This document shows positions 33,205 through 43,900 of a stretch of 64,000 nucleotides of DNA, one piece after another (position 1 is the first letter of the stretch; each line of letters opens with the position of its first letter). The DNA lies in NCBI RefSeq assembly GCF_025145285.1, contig NZ_CP102251.1, positions 3,348,001 to 3,412,000 on the forward strand, in the 5' to 3' direction. The DNA is from Alistipes onderdonkii. GTDB taxonomy: Bacteria; Bacteroidota; Bacteroidia; Bacteroidales; Rikenellaceae. The notes below the pieces were generated by a model. It was not told where the DNA came from. It made no database searches and worked only from the letters and a program-made list of their open reading frames with translations. Made by a program: the position numbers and the translations under genes.

Positions 33205-33741
33205 GCTGGCCGCCCCGTGCAAACCTTCAGTAAAAATACTTATTCCTGCGCTGCGTGTCGGTTTCCTGGGTGTGCGGGCGCTGCGCGGCGTCTCTGCCGG
33301 GCGCCCTGCTTCCGGATCCTGACAACGTTGCCGCCCGCCAGCCGTCGCGCCATCGGATTGTTGCTGCCTTGCCTTTGCCCGGGCGGCCTTTCCGGTCGCT
33401 TTGCCGTTCGTTCTCCCGTTTACCCTGGCCGTTTTTTCCGGCACGGCCCCCGGGCGGGCGCAAGCCGTTCCCCGATGTCGTTTTTTACGGAAAAATGCCC
33501 TGCGGTTGCCGCCGTACAGCCTTTTTTCGTATATTTGATGTAGTCTGAAGGTATTTAATTGACTACAAATAGATTAAAAGAAACTCGCATGAGAATAGGC
33601 AACGGATAAGAAATTGGTAAAGTGCTTTGATACACTATATTTCTCATGCTGTCAAACAACTCTTATTTGTTTGCAAATATAATATTATTGCAGGTAAAAA
33701 TCAAAAATAACGAGGTTTATTTTCATTTTTGCCTGCTGATA
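33205..33741. other. Chromosome to mobile-element transition, no gene
   Basis: 33205-33528 is GC-rich with no supported gene. At about 33540 the composition drops sharply to AT-rich. The AT-rich part holds an inverted repeat GCATGAGAA (33587-33595) / TTCTCATGC (33641-33649) and a short one, TAGTC (33541-33545) / GACTA (33561-33565). Confidence 0.5.
33529..33538 (+). other. Candidate left attachment site of the conjugative element
   Basis: GTATATTTGA matches the CTnDOT-type attachment core GTAnnTTTGC at all defined positions except the last. It stands exactly where GC-rich chromosomal DNA changes to AT-rich DNA ahead of the element's first gene. The right end is outside the window, so no duplicate can be compared. 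Confidence 0.3.
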
Positions 33742-33773
33742 TTTGTTCCGGATTGTCGGATGCGATATATTTG
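33742..33773 (+). promoter_or_regulatory. Promoter of the element's AraC-type gene
   Basis: TTTG (33742-33745), a 20-nt spacer and TATATTTG (33766-33773). It would give a leader of about 90 nt. Confidence 0.7.
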
Positions 33774-33870
33774 TAATTAGGATTCGTACCGTGTTCCAAG
33801 CGGTTCATAAGTAACGACTTGCGGAGCTTTGGCAACAAGGGGATGCGGCTCCGTTTTATAGAAATGACTT

Positions 33871-34728
33871 ATGCAAACCGACTTATCCATTTACAACAGT
33901 CTTCGCCCTTCCTTTATAGAAGGCGTTCACGCCGTGAAGTTCAATGCTTTGTCGGCGGTCATATCGCGTTACCGGGATTATGCCCGCAGTTCCGAACAAA
34001 TAAAAGCGTACTCGGGAGATTCTCTTCTGATGCGGGACATTGCCTCCTTGCTTGACGAAGCACCCCGTCCCATAACGGGGGAATACCAGGATTTCACCCC
34101 GTTCCTGCTTCTTCTGATGCTTTCGGAGGAGTTTCATGCCGTCCATTACGTCGAGCGTCTTGTAACGTGGTATTTCGGCTACTGTTGTGTCGATGAACTG
34201 CGGACGGTCTGCACCATTCTGTTCCAGTGTTCCTACCCGCATCACGACACGCTGCGGCTGCGGTTTAAGAATTACCTGCGTGAAGCCCGTAAGACATTGG
34301 GTATGCCCGTTGAATGTAACGCTGCTGTCATGCTGAAAATGCTCGACGCCTCTTATGAACATCTCACTCCCGCCGATGTCGGGGAGTTCGAGGAGCTGTT
34401 GCACCTGGGGGACGATTACGAGTTCATCTCCCGTGTCAAATCGAATTATCTTGCCTCGGATAACGTCACGGAACTCGCCGGGGTTTGCGGGTATTCCAGC
34501 ACGATTACCTTCCGCCGGCGTTTCCAGCGGGTTTTCGGCTGCTCGGCCTCCTCGTGGTTACGTCAGCGCCGTATCGAACGTATCGGGGAGTTGCTGCGGA
34601 CGACACACTACACGTTGCAGGAAATAGCCTACATGTGCGGTTTCTCCGCCCAATCCCACTTTACGGACTTTTGCAAGCGGAATATGGGGAGCAATCCCAC
34701 TTCCATCCGCCAGGAAGGCCGGATCTGA
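33871..34728 (+). CDS. AraC-family regulator at the left end of the conjugative element
   Basis: 285 residues. The N-terminal 190 residues are helical and lack a cupin. The C-terminal AraC domain has VTELAGVCGYSSTITFRRRFQRVFGCSASSWLRQRRIERIGELL and LQEIAYMCGFSAQSHFTDFCKRNMGSNPTSIR. It precedes rteC in the same direction and probably takes part in controlling excision or transfer of the element. Confidence 0.85.
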   Translation: MQTDLSIYNSLRPSFIEGVHAVKFNALSAVISRYRDYARSSEQIKAYSGDSLLMRDIASLLDEAPRPITGEYQDFTPFLLLLMLSEEFHAVHYVERLVTWYFGYCCVDELRTVCTILFQCSYPHHDTLRLRFKNYLREARKTLGMPVECNAAVMLKMLDASYEHLTPADVGEFEELLHLGDDYEFISRVKSNYLASDNVTELAGVCGYSSTITFRRRFQRVFGCSASSWLRQRRIERIGELLRTTHYTLQEIAYMCGFSAQSHFTDFCKRNMGSNPTSIRQEGRI

Positions 34729-34833
34729 CATTAAAATCGGCCTCGTGATAAAAAAACGAAGAGAAAGATAAAAATCGTAATCCGCCGGTTTTTCGATTCG
34801 CTAACTTTATACGCGAAAGTAACAAGACGGATT

Positions 34834-35694
34834 ATGATTGCATTTATAGAAAAATTAAACAGCGAAGTCCTGCGGAGTATCGAACGTATCGAATCGCGGG
34901 ATACCGACGTGTTGAAAAAGTCGCTTGAAGCGTCACGTGTCCTGGGAGAAGCGTTCGACCGTTTGAAACAATATATCATCGGCTACCGTTTTCAAAACGA
35001 TGACGAGGAAATAAAGTTCTTCAAAGAAATCAAACCCCGTCTTTTTTGCCGTCTGATCTATTACCGCAAGCTCTACAATATCGAGATGAACCGTCCGGTA
35101 GGAAGTATCGAGGCACAACGGGAGTACCTGGACGCCCATGTTCGGGCCATCAACGCGTACACGCAGAAACGCCTTGACTTTATCCGCTATTTCCGCAGCG
35201 GCGCTACACACCTGGACAGCCTCTATTTCCTGCGCGGGCAGACCGACACGGAGCAATACCTGGAAACCTTCTACTATGAACTCGACCCGCAGTTTTCGAC
35301 AAACGCGGATTTCAAGGTGGCGAAAATCCTGGCCAACGATATGTTGTCGGTTTATCTTATGGGCGAATTGGAATCACTGGAGAGCACGAACCTCCGGAAC
35401 ATGGTTCTGCCATTGTCTGACGTGCGTCCGACATGGCAGGACTCGAAGACGGATCTGACGGAACTTATTTACCTGCTCGACAGTAAAGGCTGTTTCGGCA
35501 ATGTGCCACTCACGCAACTTGCCAGCTACATTTCCAACGCTTTCAACGTACACCTCGACATGAACCTTTCGAGGACATTCTGCGATATGAAAATCCGAAA
35601 CAACCCGACACCGTGGCTTGACAAGGCGAAAGAGGCCCTGCTTAAACGTATGCAGACGTGGAAGCGAAACAAGAAAAACGGCAATTCCGAGTAG
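34834..35694 (+). CDS. rteC: RteC regulator of conjugative transposon excision
   Basis: 286 residues. The whole protein follows the RteC pattern: an N-terminal helical region, FFKEIKPRLFCRLIYYRKLYNIEMNRP, and a C-terminal winged-helix-like part, LTELIYLLDSKGCFG and VPLTQLASYISNAFNVHLDMNLSRTFCDMKIRNNPTPWLDKAKEALLKRM. In CTnDOT, RteC activates the excision operon. The rteA/rteB two-component genes are not adjacent here. Confidence 0.92.
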   Translation: MIAFIEKLNSEVLRSIERIESRDTDVLKKSLEASRVLGEAFDRLKQYIIGYRFQNDDEEIKFFKEIKPRLFCRLIYYRKLYNIEMNRPVGSIEAQREYLDAHVRAINAYTQKRLDFIRYFRSGATHLDSLYFLRGQTDTEQYLETFYYELDPQFSTNADFKVAKILANDMLSVYLMGELESLESTNLRNMVLPLSDVRPTWQDSKTDLTELIYLLDSKGCFGNVPLTQLASYISNAFNVHLDMNLSRTFCDMKIRNNPTPWLDKAKEALLKRMQTWKRNKKNGNSE

Positions 35695-36092
35695 AATATG
35701 AACCGGTAAAGCACTCTATTCCTTATAGAAACACTGATAATCAGCGTTGTATATAACAAAAGAACCGAGGTCGGTTTTCCCCCGTAACTCTCGAAAGGAA
35801 CTTTCCCGAACGCCCGTATTTGCACCCGTATAAGGAGCCGATACGGGTGTTCCGTTGTAGCCCCGTCCGGATTAGAACACCGTTAAGCGTTGAATCACAG
35901 TATTCTATCGCATTTCTGCCCATAAAAATACCGAGTACGGGCCGCGGATTTCGGTAAAAAACACTGCCTTCTTCACCGCATGAACCGTTGAGAATCAGTT
36001 CACTGCAAATTATCAAAAAAAAGTCGTACCGACCTCGTTTTAAGCTGTCCATATAAGCCCGACCTTTGTAACAGACTAAAAAACAAAGGAGT
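35695..36092. other. Long leader region upstream of the HTH gene pair
   Basis: About 400 bp with no gene. A 9-bp hairpin, CACCCGTAT (35823-35831) / ATACGGGTG (35841-35849), may end rteC transcription. Further downstream, CCTTTGTAACAG near 36063-36075 sits just ahead of the HTH gene. RteC-regulated leaders of this kind occur before excision genes in CTnDOT; the parallel is inference. Confidence 0.4.
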
Positions 36093-36404
36093 ATGAAAAT
36101 CATAGTGATCGGTTCGCGAGCCTATAACGAGCTTGTCGGGCGTATAGAGAAAATAGAGGCTGCAATCGCCTCTCTCCCTGAAAAGGGGCGTGCATGGAAT
36201 AAGGAGTATATAAACGACGAATGGATGGACGGCGAGCAGGTCTGCCGTTACCTGGGTATCAGCGGGCGTACCCTTCAACGCCTCCGCTCGGATCACGTGA
36301 TCACCTATTCGGCCATCAACCGGAAGCTGTATTATTCCCTCACGGAAATCCGCCGTGTGCTGAAGGAGCGTTCCGTGCGGCGCAAGAACCAACCAAAGGA
36401 GTAG
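36093..36404 (+). CDS. Helix-turn-helix (HTH_17/excisionase-like) protein
   Basis: 103 residues. After an N-terminal helical stretch (ELVGRIEKIEAAIASL), residues about 42-90 form a MerR-like winged helix, WMDGEQVCRYLGISGRTLQRLRSDHVITYSAINRKLYYSLTEIRRVL. Small proteins of this kind serve as recombination directionality factors or regulators in CTnDOT-family elements. The next gene encodes a paralogue 3 bp downstream. Confidence 0.82.
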   Translation: MKIIVIGSRAYNELVGRIEKIEAAIASLPEKGRAWNKEYINDEWMDGEQVCRYLGISGRTLQRLRSDHVITYSAINRKLYYSLTEIRRVLKERSVRRKNQPKE

Positions 36405-36407
36405 GCC

Positions 36408-36734
36408 ATGTTTCTGGACAAGGAATATTTCGACGGATGGATGCAGCGGCTCTCGGAACGGCTGGAACGTATCGAGAAGCTGTGCGCGGGGGACGTGGAG
36501 CAACCGCTTTCCATCCTGCCTGACGGGGAGCGTCTTCTGGACAATTACGACCTGTGCCGTATGCTCAATATCAGCAAGCGCACACTCCAGCGTTACCGCA
36601 CCTCGGGAGAGCTGCCTTACGAGATGATCTATCACAAGACCTTCTACCGGGAATCGGACGTCCTGCGGTTCATCGAGCGTAACTTCAGTAATTTCCGCAA
36701 GCTGAAAAAGGATCGTCCTGCCGGTTCCGGTTAG
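36408..36734 (+). CDS. Helix-turn-helix protein, paralogue of the preceding gene
   Basis: 108 residues with the same arrangement: RLERIEKLCAG coiled region, then LLDNYDLCRMLNISKRTLQRYRTSGELPYEMIYHKTFYRESDVLRFI. It follows 3 bp after the preceding gene, so the pair is one transcription unit. It is probably an excisionase or regulatory partner. Confidence 0.82.
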   Translation: MFLDKEYFDGWMQRLSERLERIEKLCAGDVEQPLSILPDGERLLDNYDLCRMLNISKRTLQRYRTSGELPYEMIYHKTFYRESDVLRFIERNFSNFRKLKKDRPAGSG

Positions 36735-36833
36735 GCCCTGTCCCGAGAGTCCGGCGTCATGGAAAAACGCGGAGATACATGGAATAAGGCACGACAAGGC
36801 GGTACAACCGCTCGATATTTGCCGTAAAATCAG

Positions 36834-36841
36834 TATGTTTG
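36834..36841 (+). promoter_or_regulatory. -7 element upstream of the nuclease gene
   Basis: TATGTTTG fits the Bacteroidota -7 box and lies 29 bp before the ATG at 36871. A -33 element is not evident. Confidence 0.4.
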
Positions 36842-36870
36842 CTGAATGAAGCCTATATAATAATGAAGCA

Positions 36871-37884
36871 ATGAAAGAAACTGATAAAATATATCCTGCC
36901 GACAAAGGGGAGGAAGAGCTGCTGCATAATGTGCGCCATATCTTGCAGGAAGCGCGCGCGAAGGTGATACATCATGTCAATTCGACCCTCGTGAGGGCTT
37001 ACTGGCAGGTAGGGAAATACATAGTGGAGTACGAGCAGCAGGGAACCGACCGTGCCGGATATGGCAAGGCTGTCATCAACACCCTTTCCAGGCGGCTCGT
37101 GGCGGAGTTCGGAAACGGGTTCACGGCCACCAACCTGCGGTACATGAGGCAGTTTTACCAGTGCTACCCGAAATATCACACGCTGTGTGATAAATTGAGC
37201 TGGTCGCATTGCCGCACGCTTCTCAAGGTGTCGGGCGATGCCGCCCGTGATTTTTACCTGCACGAGTGCGTCAAGGAAAACTGGAGTGTCCGGCAGCTCG
37301 ACCGCCAAATCAACACGCTTTTCTATGACCGCCTGCTGGCCAGCCGAGACAAGAAAGCTGTGAAAGAGGAGATTTCCCGTACCGAACCCGGACGTGTCGA
37401 ACCCAAAGAGATCATCCGCGACCCGTATATCCTGGAGTTTCTCGGTATCCCGCAGGGAGAGCATTTTCTGGAAACCGATCTGGAGCAACTGCTCATCAGC
37501 CGCTTGCAGCGCTTGATGCTCGAACTCGGGAAAGGCTTCGCCTTCGTCGCGCGACAGAAGCGTATCTCCTTCGATGACAAGCATTTCTACATCGACCTGG
37601 TCTTTTACAATTACCTGGCCCGTTGTTTCGTTTTAATAGACCTTAAATCCGGGGAGCTGACCCATCAGGATTTGGGGCAGATGCAGATGTATGTCAATTA
37701 CTACACCCGTGAGTTGATGAATCCCGGGGATAACCCTCCGGTGGGTATCGTCCTCTGCGCGGAGAAAAACGACGCGGTCGTCCGTTATACGCTGCCCGAA
37801 GATGAAAAGCAGGTCTTCGCCGCCCAGTACATGACCTATCTTCCCACGCAGGAGGAGCTGCAAACACTCTTGCAGGAAGTGTGA
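36871..37884 (+). CDS. PDDEXK-type nuclease of the YhcG/DUF1016 family
   Basis: 337 residues. The N-terminal DUF1016 domain has LVRAYWQVGKYIVEYEQQG, FGNGFTATNLRYMRQFY and SWSHCRTLLKVSGDAARDFYLHEC. The C-terminal nuclease domain has DLEQLLISRLQRLMLELGKGFAFVARQKRIS, FYIDLVFYN and RCFVLIDLKSG; the last two supply the D...D-x-K metal site. It appears intact. These proteins are found as accessory genes on mobile elements, and a defence role is possible but unproven. It has its own -7 element and a shared terminator, so it is a separate cargo gene. Confidence 0.88.
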   Translation: MKETDKIYPADKGEEELLHNVRHILQEARAKVIHHVNSTLVRAYWQVGKYIVEYEQQGTDRAGYGKAVINTLSRRLVAEFGNGFTATNLRYMRQFYQCYPKYHTLCDKLSWSHCRTLLKVSGDAARDFYLHECVKENWSVRQLDRQINTLFYDRLLASRDKKAVKEEISRTEPGRVEPKEIIRDPYILEFLGIPQGEHFLETDLEQLLISRLQRLMLELGKGFAFVARQKRISFDDKHFYIDLVFYNYLARCFVLIDLKSGELTHQDLGQMQMYVNYYTRELMNPGDNPPVGIVLCAEKNDAVVRYTLPEDEKQVFAAQYMTYLPTQEELQTLLQEV

Positions 37885-37908
37885 CGACAACGCTCACGGA
37901 CATATGAA

Positions 37909-37944
37909 AAAAGCCGATGGAAATCTGTACTTCCGTCGGCTTTT
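37909..37944. terminator. Bidirectional terminator between the nuclease and methylase-helicase genes
   Basis: AAAAGCCGATGGAA (37909-37922) pairs with TTCCGTCGGCTTTT (37931-37944) with one wobble. It lies between convergent stop codons. Confidence 0.8.
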
Positions 37945-37947
37945 CGT

Positions 37948-40900
37948 TTACATCTTGATCCCTTTCTTCGCAGGGCCGTTCTCCGGCGGGCTGCCCACGC
38001 CCGCGATCACGATGCGCCCCCCGGAGGCGTCGGCAATCTGCCGCAGCCGGGAAGGAATACGGGCCGCCGTGTTGTCTTCCTTCGGGAGCTCTTCCGCCGT
38101 GTCATGCCGTTCCCGGCACACGTCGTTATCCTCCTCCGCCTCCTTTCCCTCGCTCTCTTCTATCGGTTTGAGGCTTTGCTGTATCCTGCGGTCTATTTCC
38201 GTCAGGTCAGCTTTCAGGGCCGTCAGTTCGGGCTCCTTGCGCCAGGAACTTTCCACCACTTCCCGCAGGACGGGAATATCTTTCTCCAGTTCCTCATTCT
38301 TTTTCCGGAATTTCTCCAGTGTCGGCTCGATGGTCGCGAGCGCGTGGATGAAGTTCATCGCCGCCAGTCGCGGGTCGGAGGCGATATTCCCGTAGTTATA
38401 CTGGTATAGATAATCCCCTTCACCCCGGACATAAAAACGGTTCTGCACCAGGTCGAGCCCGTCTTTCCCGGTCGTTTCGCTCTGGACGAGCAGCTCGAAC
38501 CCGTAGAGGCTCCCGATGGGTTCGAGCCTGTCGAGCGTGCGTGCCGTTTCGGCGATATGGTTGAGCTGTTTCCCGATGAGCTTGGGGTCGGAGGTTTCCA
38601 GCCCGTTCAGTTTCACGGGATTGCGGTACGAGCCGTCCTCGTTGAACTCGACGCGGGCCTTGAAGTGTTCCAGATCCTTGCCGATACGCCGTATCAGGTC
38701 GTTGTTCTTCTCTATCTTCTCCGTGATCTGCTCCAGCTTGTAGCGGCTCGATGATTTGCCGCGCACGAATGCCTGGCGTTCGCTTTCGAGCGTGGCAATC
38801 TTCTTCTCCAGGCGGGCTTTGTCCAGCAGGTCTGTATTTCCCGAGAGGACGGCGACATACTCGGAAAAATTCATGCCGCTCTTTTCGTCGATGGCCCCCT
38901 CGTCGATGGTACGGCTTCCCATGTTGTTGGTCTTGAGCTGGCGGATGAACAGTTGCTTGTTGTGCAACAGCCCGAACTTGTAGGCGTCGAGCGACTTCTC
39001 GACGGCGTATAATATCACGTCCACCTTGTTGTCGGCATGGAGTTTGGCGATCTCGTTCCCGGTGCGTATTCCCCGCCCGTCGCGCTGCTCCAGGTCGCTG
39101 GGACGCCAGGGGCAGTCCAGGTGGTGTATCGCCACGCAGCGTTTCTGCGCGTTCACTCCCGTCCCGAGCATCTCGGTCGATCCGAAGAGTACGCGGATTT
39201 TTCCGGTGTTCATACCGGCGATCATCTCCTTGCGCGCTTTTTCCGAGGTCGCCTCCTGGATGAACCGCACCTCGCTTTGGGGTATGCCGTAATCCTCCGC
39301 GAGTTTACGCCGTATCTCGGAATAGACGTTCCACCCCGCTCCGGGTTTGTAGGTTCCCAGGTCGGAGAATACGAACTGCGTACCTTTGTACGCCTCGAAA
39401 CGGCGGTAGTAACCGGCAATCATACGGGCGCAGTGGCTCGCCTTGTTGTCCACGTGGTCGCTGTATAGTTCGGGGTCTATCATACGCATATCGAGCGACA
39501 TCTTGCGGGCGTAGTCTGTGGCAATGAGCATTTTCGCCTTTTCCTCCCGCTCCGAGAGCGGCAGGCGGCCCAGGAGCGTGGCATCGCCCGATTTGGCGAA
39601 CTGCACCAGTCGTTCTATGAACTCCGTCTGCTGGGGTGTCGGCGGGATATTGTGCAATATCTCGTTCTTTTGCGGTCGGTCGATCCCTATATCCTCCGCC
39701 GAGCGGTAATCTGTAATCTCGGAGTAGAACATGGCCAGTTCGGGAACCTTGATGAAATATCGGAACCGTTCTTTCTGCACGACCTCGTTGGTCACGGAAA
39801 ACTCGTAGTCGATGGTTTTCTTGGCAAATATGGCCGCCCAGGCATCGAAGGTGCGGATATTCTGACGCTCCAGCTCCTTCGGGCGCAGGTACTTGAAAAG
39901 CAGGTACAGTTCCGTGAGCGAGTTGGAGATGGTCGTTCCCGAGAGGAACGTCGCCCCCAGGTCGCGGCCCGTGCGCTGCTGTATGGTACGCAGCGCGAAA
40001 AGCATGTTGAGCGCCCGCTGCGACCCCTCGGGATTTCCGAGGCCCGCCACCCGGTCATGCCGGGTCGTGAAAGTCAGGTTCTTGAATTTATGGCTCTCGT
40101 CCACGTAGAGGTGGTCGATACCCATGAGGCGGAAGTCCACGGCGTCGTCCTTGCGTGTTTCCAGCGCGTGCGCCACCTTCTGCAACTTGGCTTCCAGGTT
40201 GGCCTTGCGTTTCTGACACCCTTTCATCATGGCGCGGGAAACGTCCCTGCCTTGTGCTTTGAGCACTTCGAGGTTCTCCTCCACACAGTCCAGCTCGGCC
40301 TGCAATATCTCCTGCTGTATCTCCGGAGACTGGGGTATCATGCCGAACTGTTCGTGCGAGAGGATCACGGCGTCCCAGTCGTTGTTGCGTATCTCCCGGA
40401 AGATGCGCTCACGCTTCCGGGGCGTGAAATCCTCCTTGCCCGGGTAGAGGACTTTGGCCATCGGGTAAGCGGTACAGAACGTCCGGGCTATTTCATGGAT
40501 GTTGGCTTTCAGCCCGATAATCATGGGTTTATTGGCCAGCCCGAGGCGTTTCTTCTCGTAGGCCCCGCAGCACATGATGAGGGTCTTTCCGCCGCCCACC
40601 TCGTGGTCGATTATCCCGCCGCCGAGCAGTTTGTCCATCCATATCGCGTCCTTCTGGCTGTCATACAGATTGTCTATTCCCAGCCCCTTGAGGTCGAGGT
40701 CGGGGAATTCCTGGTGCGTCCCGTCGTACTTCGGGCGCACGTAACAGTTGAAAGTACGGTTATAGAGGTCTGTCAGGCGGTCTTTGAAGTCGGACGACTG
40801 CTCGCGCAGCCATTCGGGGAAAGCACCCCGGATCTCGTCTATCTTGCTGTTGGCGAGCTGTATGGCCTCCCCGTCACGCACTTTGACCTCCCGCCGTTCG

Positions 40901-43900
40901 CCGTCCACCCATTTGAGGACGGTCTTGGTGATGTCGGGCGAAGTGTTTTGCAGGGCGTGTTTCAAAAGGTGCAGGCCGTTGTACTTACGGGTCTGCGCGC
41001 TGACGGCATACTGCTCCGTGATCTTCACGTTCGTCGCTTCCGCCTTCACGCCGTACTCGTCCAGGTTGGAGGCGAAGGTGATCTTCACCTCCGTATCGAA
41101 GAGCGAGGAGGCGAAACGCTCGTAAACACCTTTTGGAATCCACCGTTCGCCCAGGTTGAAGTCCAGGTCGTCGAAAGCGATGGGTTTGGGCGTCGCCTCG
41201 CGCAGAGCCTCCAGCGATTCCCGGGCCGGGGCGTGGTCGGGATTCTCCCGCAGGAACGCCTCGATCCGTTCGGCTTTCCCGATGACATTGCCGGCGATGA
41301 ACTTGTCGGCAACCTCGTAGCCGTCCGTTTCCGGGTTGTAATAGATACGTCCTTTCAGTTCCCCGAGTATTCCCTCCACGGTAGTTCCCGTGAGCGAGGC
41401 CATGTAGTGCGGTTCCACCCGGCCGTACTTGTTCAGGCTGGCCACAAGGGCCTCCGAAGCGTCGTCGGCGTGCGTGATCTCATCGGGATTGAAGGCCACG
41501 GGACGCTCGAAGATGTCGGCTTTGCGTGCCTTGCCGTCGATGTAACGCTCCAGCGATAGAATCTCCGTCCCCCGCGCGTCCATCTTGATCAGGTCGAGGT
41601 TGCGTTTGTCATTGAGCCGTCCGAAGCGTTCGGTGAAATTGTCGTAAAGCCGGTTGAGCATCTCCCGCAGGGCGGGGTTCGCCGTCAGCGTTTCCGCCTC
41701 GTTGTTATAAAGGTGGTAATAGGCATCGCGTATCTCGATATACATGGAGGCTTTCGTCCGTTGTGCAGGCGTGAGTTCCAGCGGGTGGAACATGGGTTGC
41801 AGGGATTCAATCCCCCGCAGGTAGCCGACCCGGTTTTGTCCGTCCGTGACGAGTGTCCCTTCGCGGAAATAGGGGGCGACCTCACCCTCGAACGGGCGGG
41901 GTTTCATATCCGCCTCCCGTATCTGCGGCATTTCTTTACCGGGTTCTTCCTCCTCCGGATTGTCCGGCGTGTCGAACAGGCTGCCCGTTCTCGGCGTACC
42001 GGCGGCTTGTTTCCGTCTGTCTTTCGGGGCTTCCGTCGGGGGGCGTACCGCCTGCCGTTCCCGCTGTTCCGGGGTTTCCTGCTGCCGGGCGTTTTGCCGG
42101 CGCAATTCCGCCCTCCGTTCCGGGGTAAGCGACATCATCATCTCGTAAAAGCCGTTGATCGGCGGGTTGTCCTCCCAGTTCAGGGAGGCATACAAGTCTT
42201 CGGGATCACGCTCCGGTGGCGTCGTTTTCGGCATTTCGCTCTTCTGTTCCTCCGGAGAGGAGGCCGGGGCGAATAACGAGGGTTGCCGGGGCGTCTTCCG
42301 CTTTGCTCCCCGGCGGCTGTTCCTTTTCTTGGATATACCGAGTTCTGCCTGCCGCCGCTCCTCGGCGCTGAAGCCGAACAGATCGTAGAGCGTCAGCAAC
42401 GGTTCCTGCTGCACGTTTACCGGTTCGGCAGCTTGGGTGGCAGGTACGGGAGCCGCCGTTTCCACCATGTCGAAAAGCGACCCGGCGAAGCCCTCCCGCG
42501 GTTTCGGTTCCGTTGTTCCGCCCACGTGCTGCACGGGAGTATCCGCCATGCCGAAATCTTCGGGTTTCGGCGGGTGCTGCTCCCACAAGCGATTCTCCCG
42601 CTCTTTCGACCAGGCCCCGAAGTCGGCCAGATCCTCTCCGGTCGGTTCTCCGGCGGGAGTGGCGGCAGAATCCGGTAACGCTTGTCCGGGTTTGTTTTCG
42701 ATTCGGGTAATCTCCCCGGTTTCGGTATCGACATGGTAGCCCTGCGCCGCCATTTCGGCGACGACGCGGCGTTTTTCCTCCTCTTCCCGCTGCTGCTGAA
42801 GGTTACGGGCGTCGGCTATAATCTCCTTGACGATTTCTCCGGCAAGGCGGGGCTCGTGTCTTTCGGCACGCTGGCGTTCCGCCTGACGGGGACGGGACAA
42901 TTCCCGCTCCGGTGTACCGGGTGTCTGTTCCGGAGCATGTTCCAGGCAATAACTCTCGTTGAAATGCCGGTTGAAATCCTCTGAGAGCATACGCCGCATC
43001 TCCCGGTCGATGCCGTCCACGCCCTCCGCGTGGGTGAACTCCATCGCCGGTTTGCCGTAGGGGTCTTTGCCTACTTTGGCCTCGGTATGGATCACCCTGT
43101 CGAACGACTGGAAAAGGTTGTTTATCCGGATGCCGTTCGACAGCTTGCGGGATTCGATGAAATCCCGCTGCCGTTCGGACAGTTCCCCCGTGGCGGCTTT
43201 CTTTTGCAGGATAACCAGGTCGCTGCCGACCTCCGTCCCCGCGTGTTCTGTAAAGAGGTTGTTCGGCAGCCGGATGGCCGATACGGGCTCGCAGCGGTTC
43301 ATCAGCCACTCGCGCACGGGGCGTCCCTGCTCGGCGTTCAATACTCCCTGCGAGGTGATGAATGCCACCAGGCCGCCCTCGCGTACCATATCGACGGACT
43401 TCATGAAAAAATAGTTGTGCAGCGCCCGTGTGCCTTGCCGCCGCACGGGGTCGGTATGGGTGGAGAAGAACGGGTCGAAGAGCGCCACGTCCCCGAAAGG
43501 GATGTTGCTCACGGCCACGTCGTAGTAACCGGCGTATTTGGGTTCGATACGTTCGAATCCCTGTACCCGCACCCGTTTTTCGGGGTGCAGGTGCTTCAGG
43601 ATCAACCCCGTGGCGGGGTCTTTCTCGAAGCAGGTGATCTCCGCGTAGGGGTCGTGGAAATCCACGGCATTGACGAAAACCCCCGTTCCCGCGCTGGGGT
43701 CAAGAATACGTTGGGGGGCGATCCGCGTATCCCATATCGCCTCCACGATGGCGTCTGCCACTTTCGGGGGCGTGTAAAAAGCCGTCAGGACGGAGTTCTT
43801 GATCCCGTCCATGTAGCGCTTGTATTCCCGTTCGTCGGGGGTGTTCGCCCTGATGACCTCTTGCAACTCGGCCACGAGCGTTGCCATGCCGTCCTTGTCC

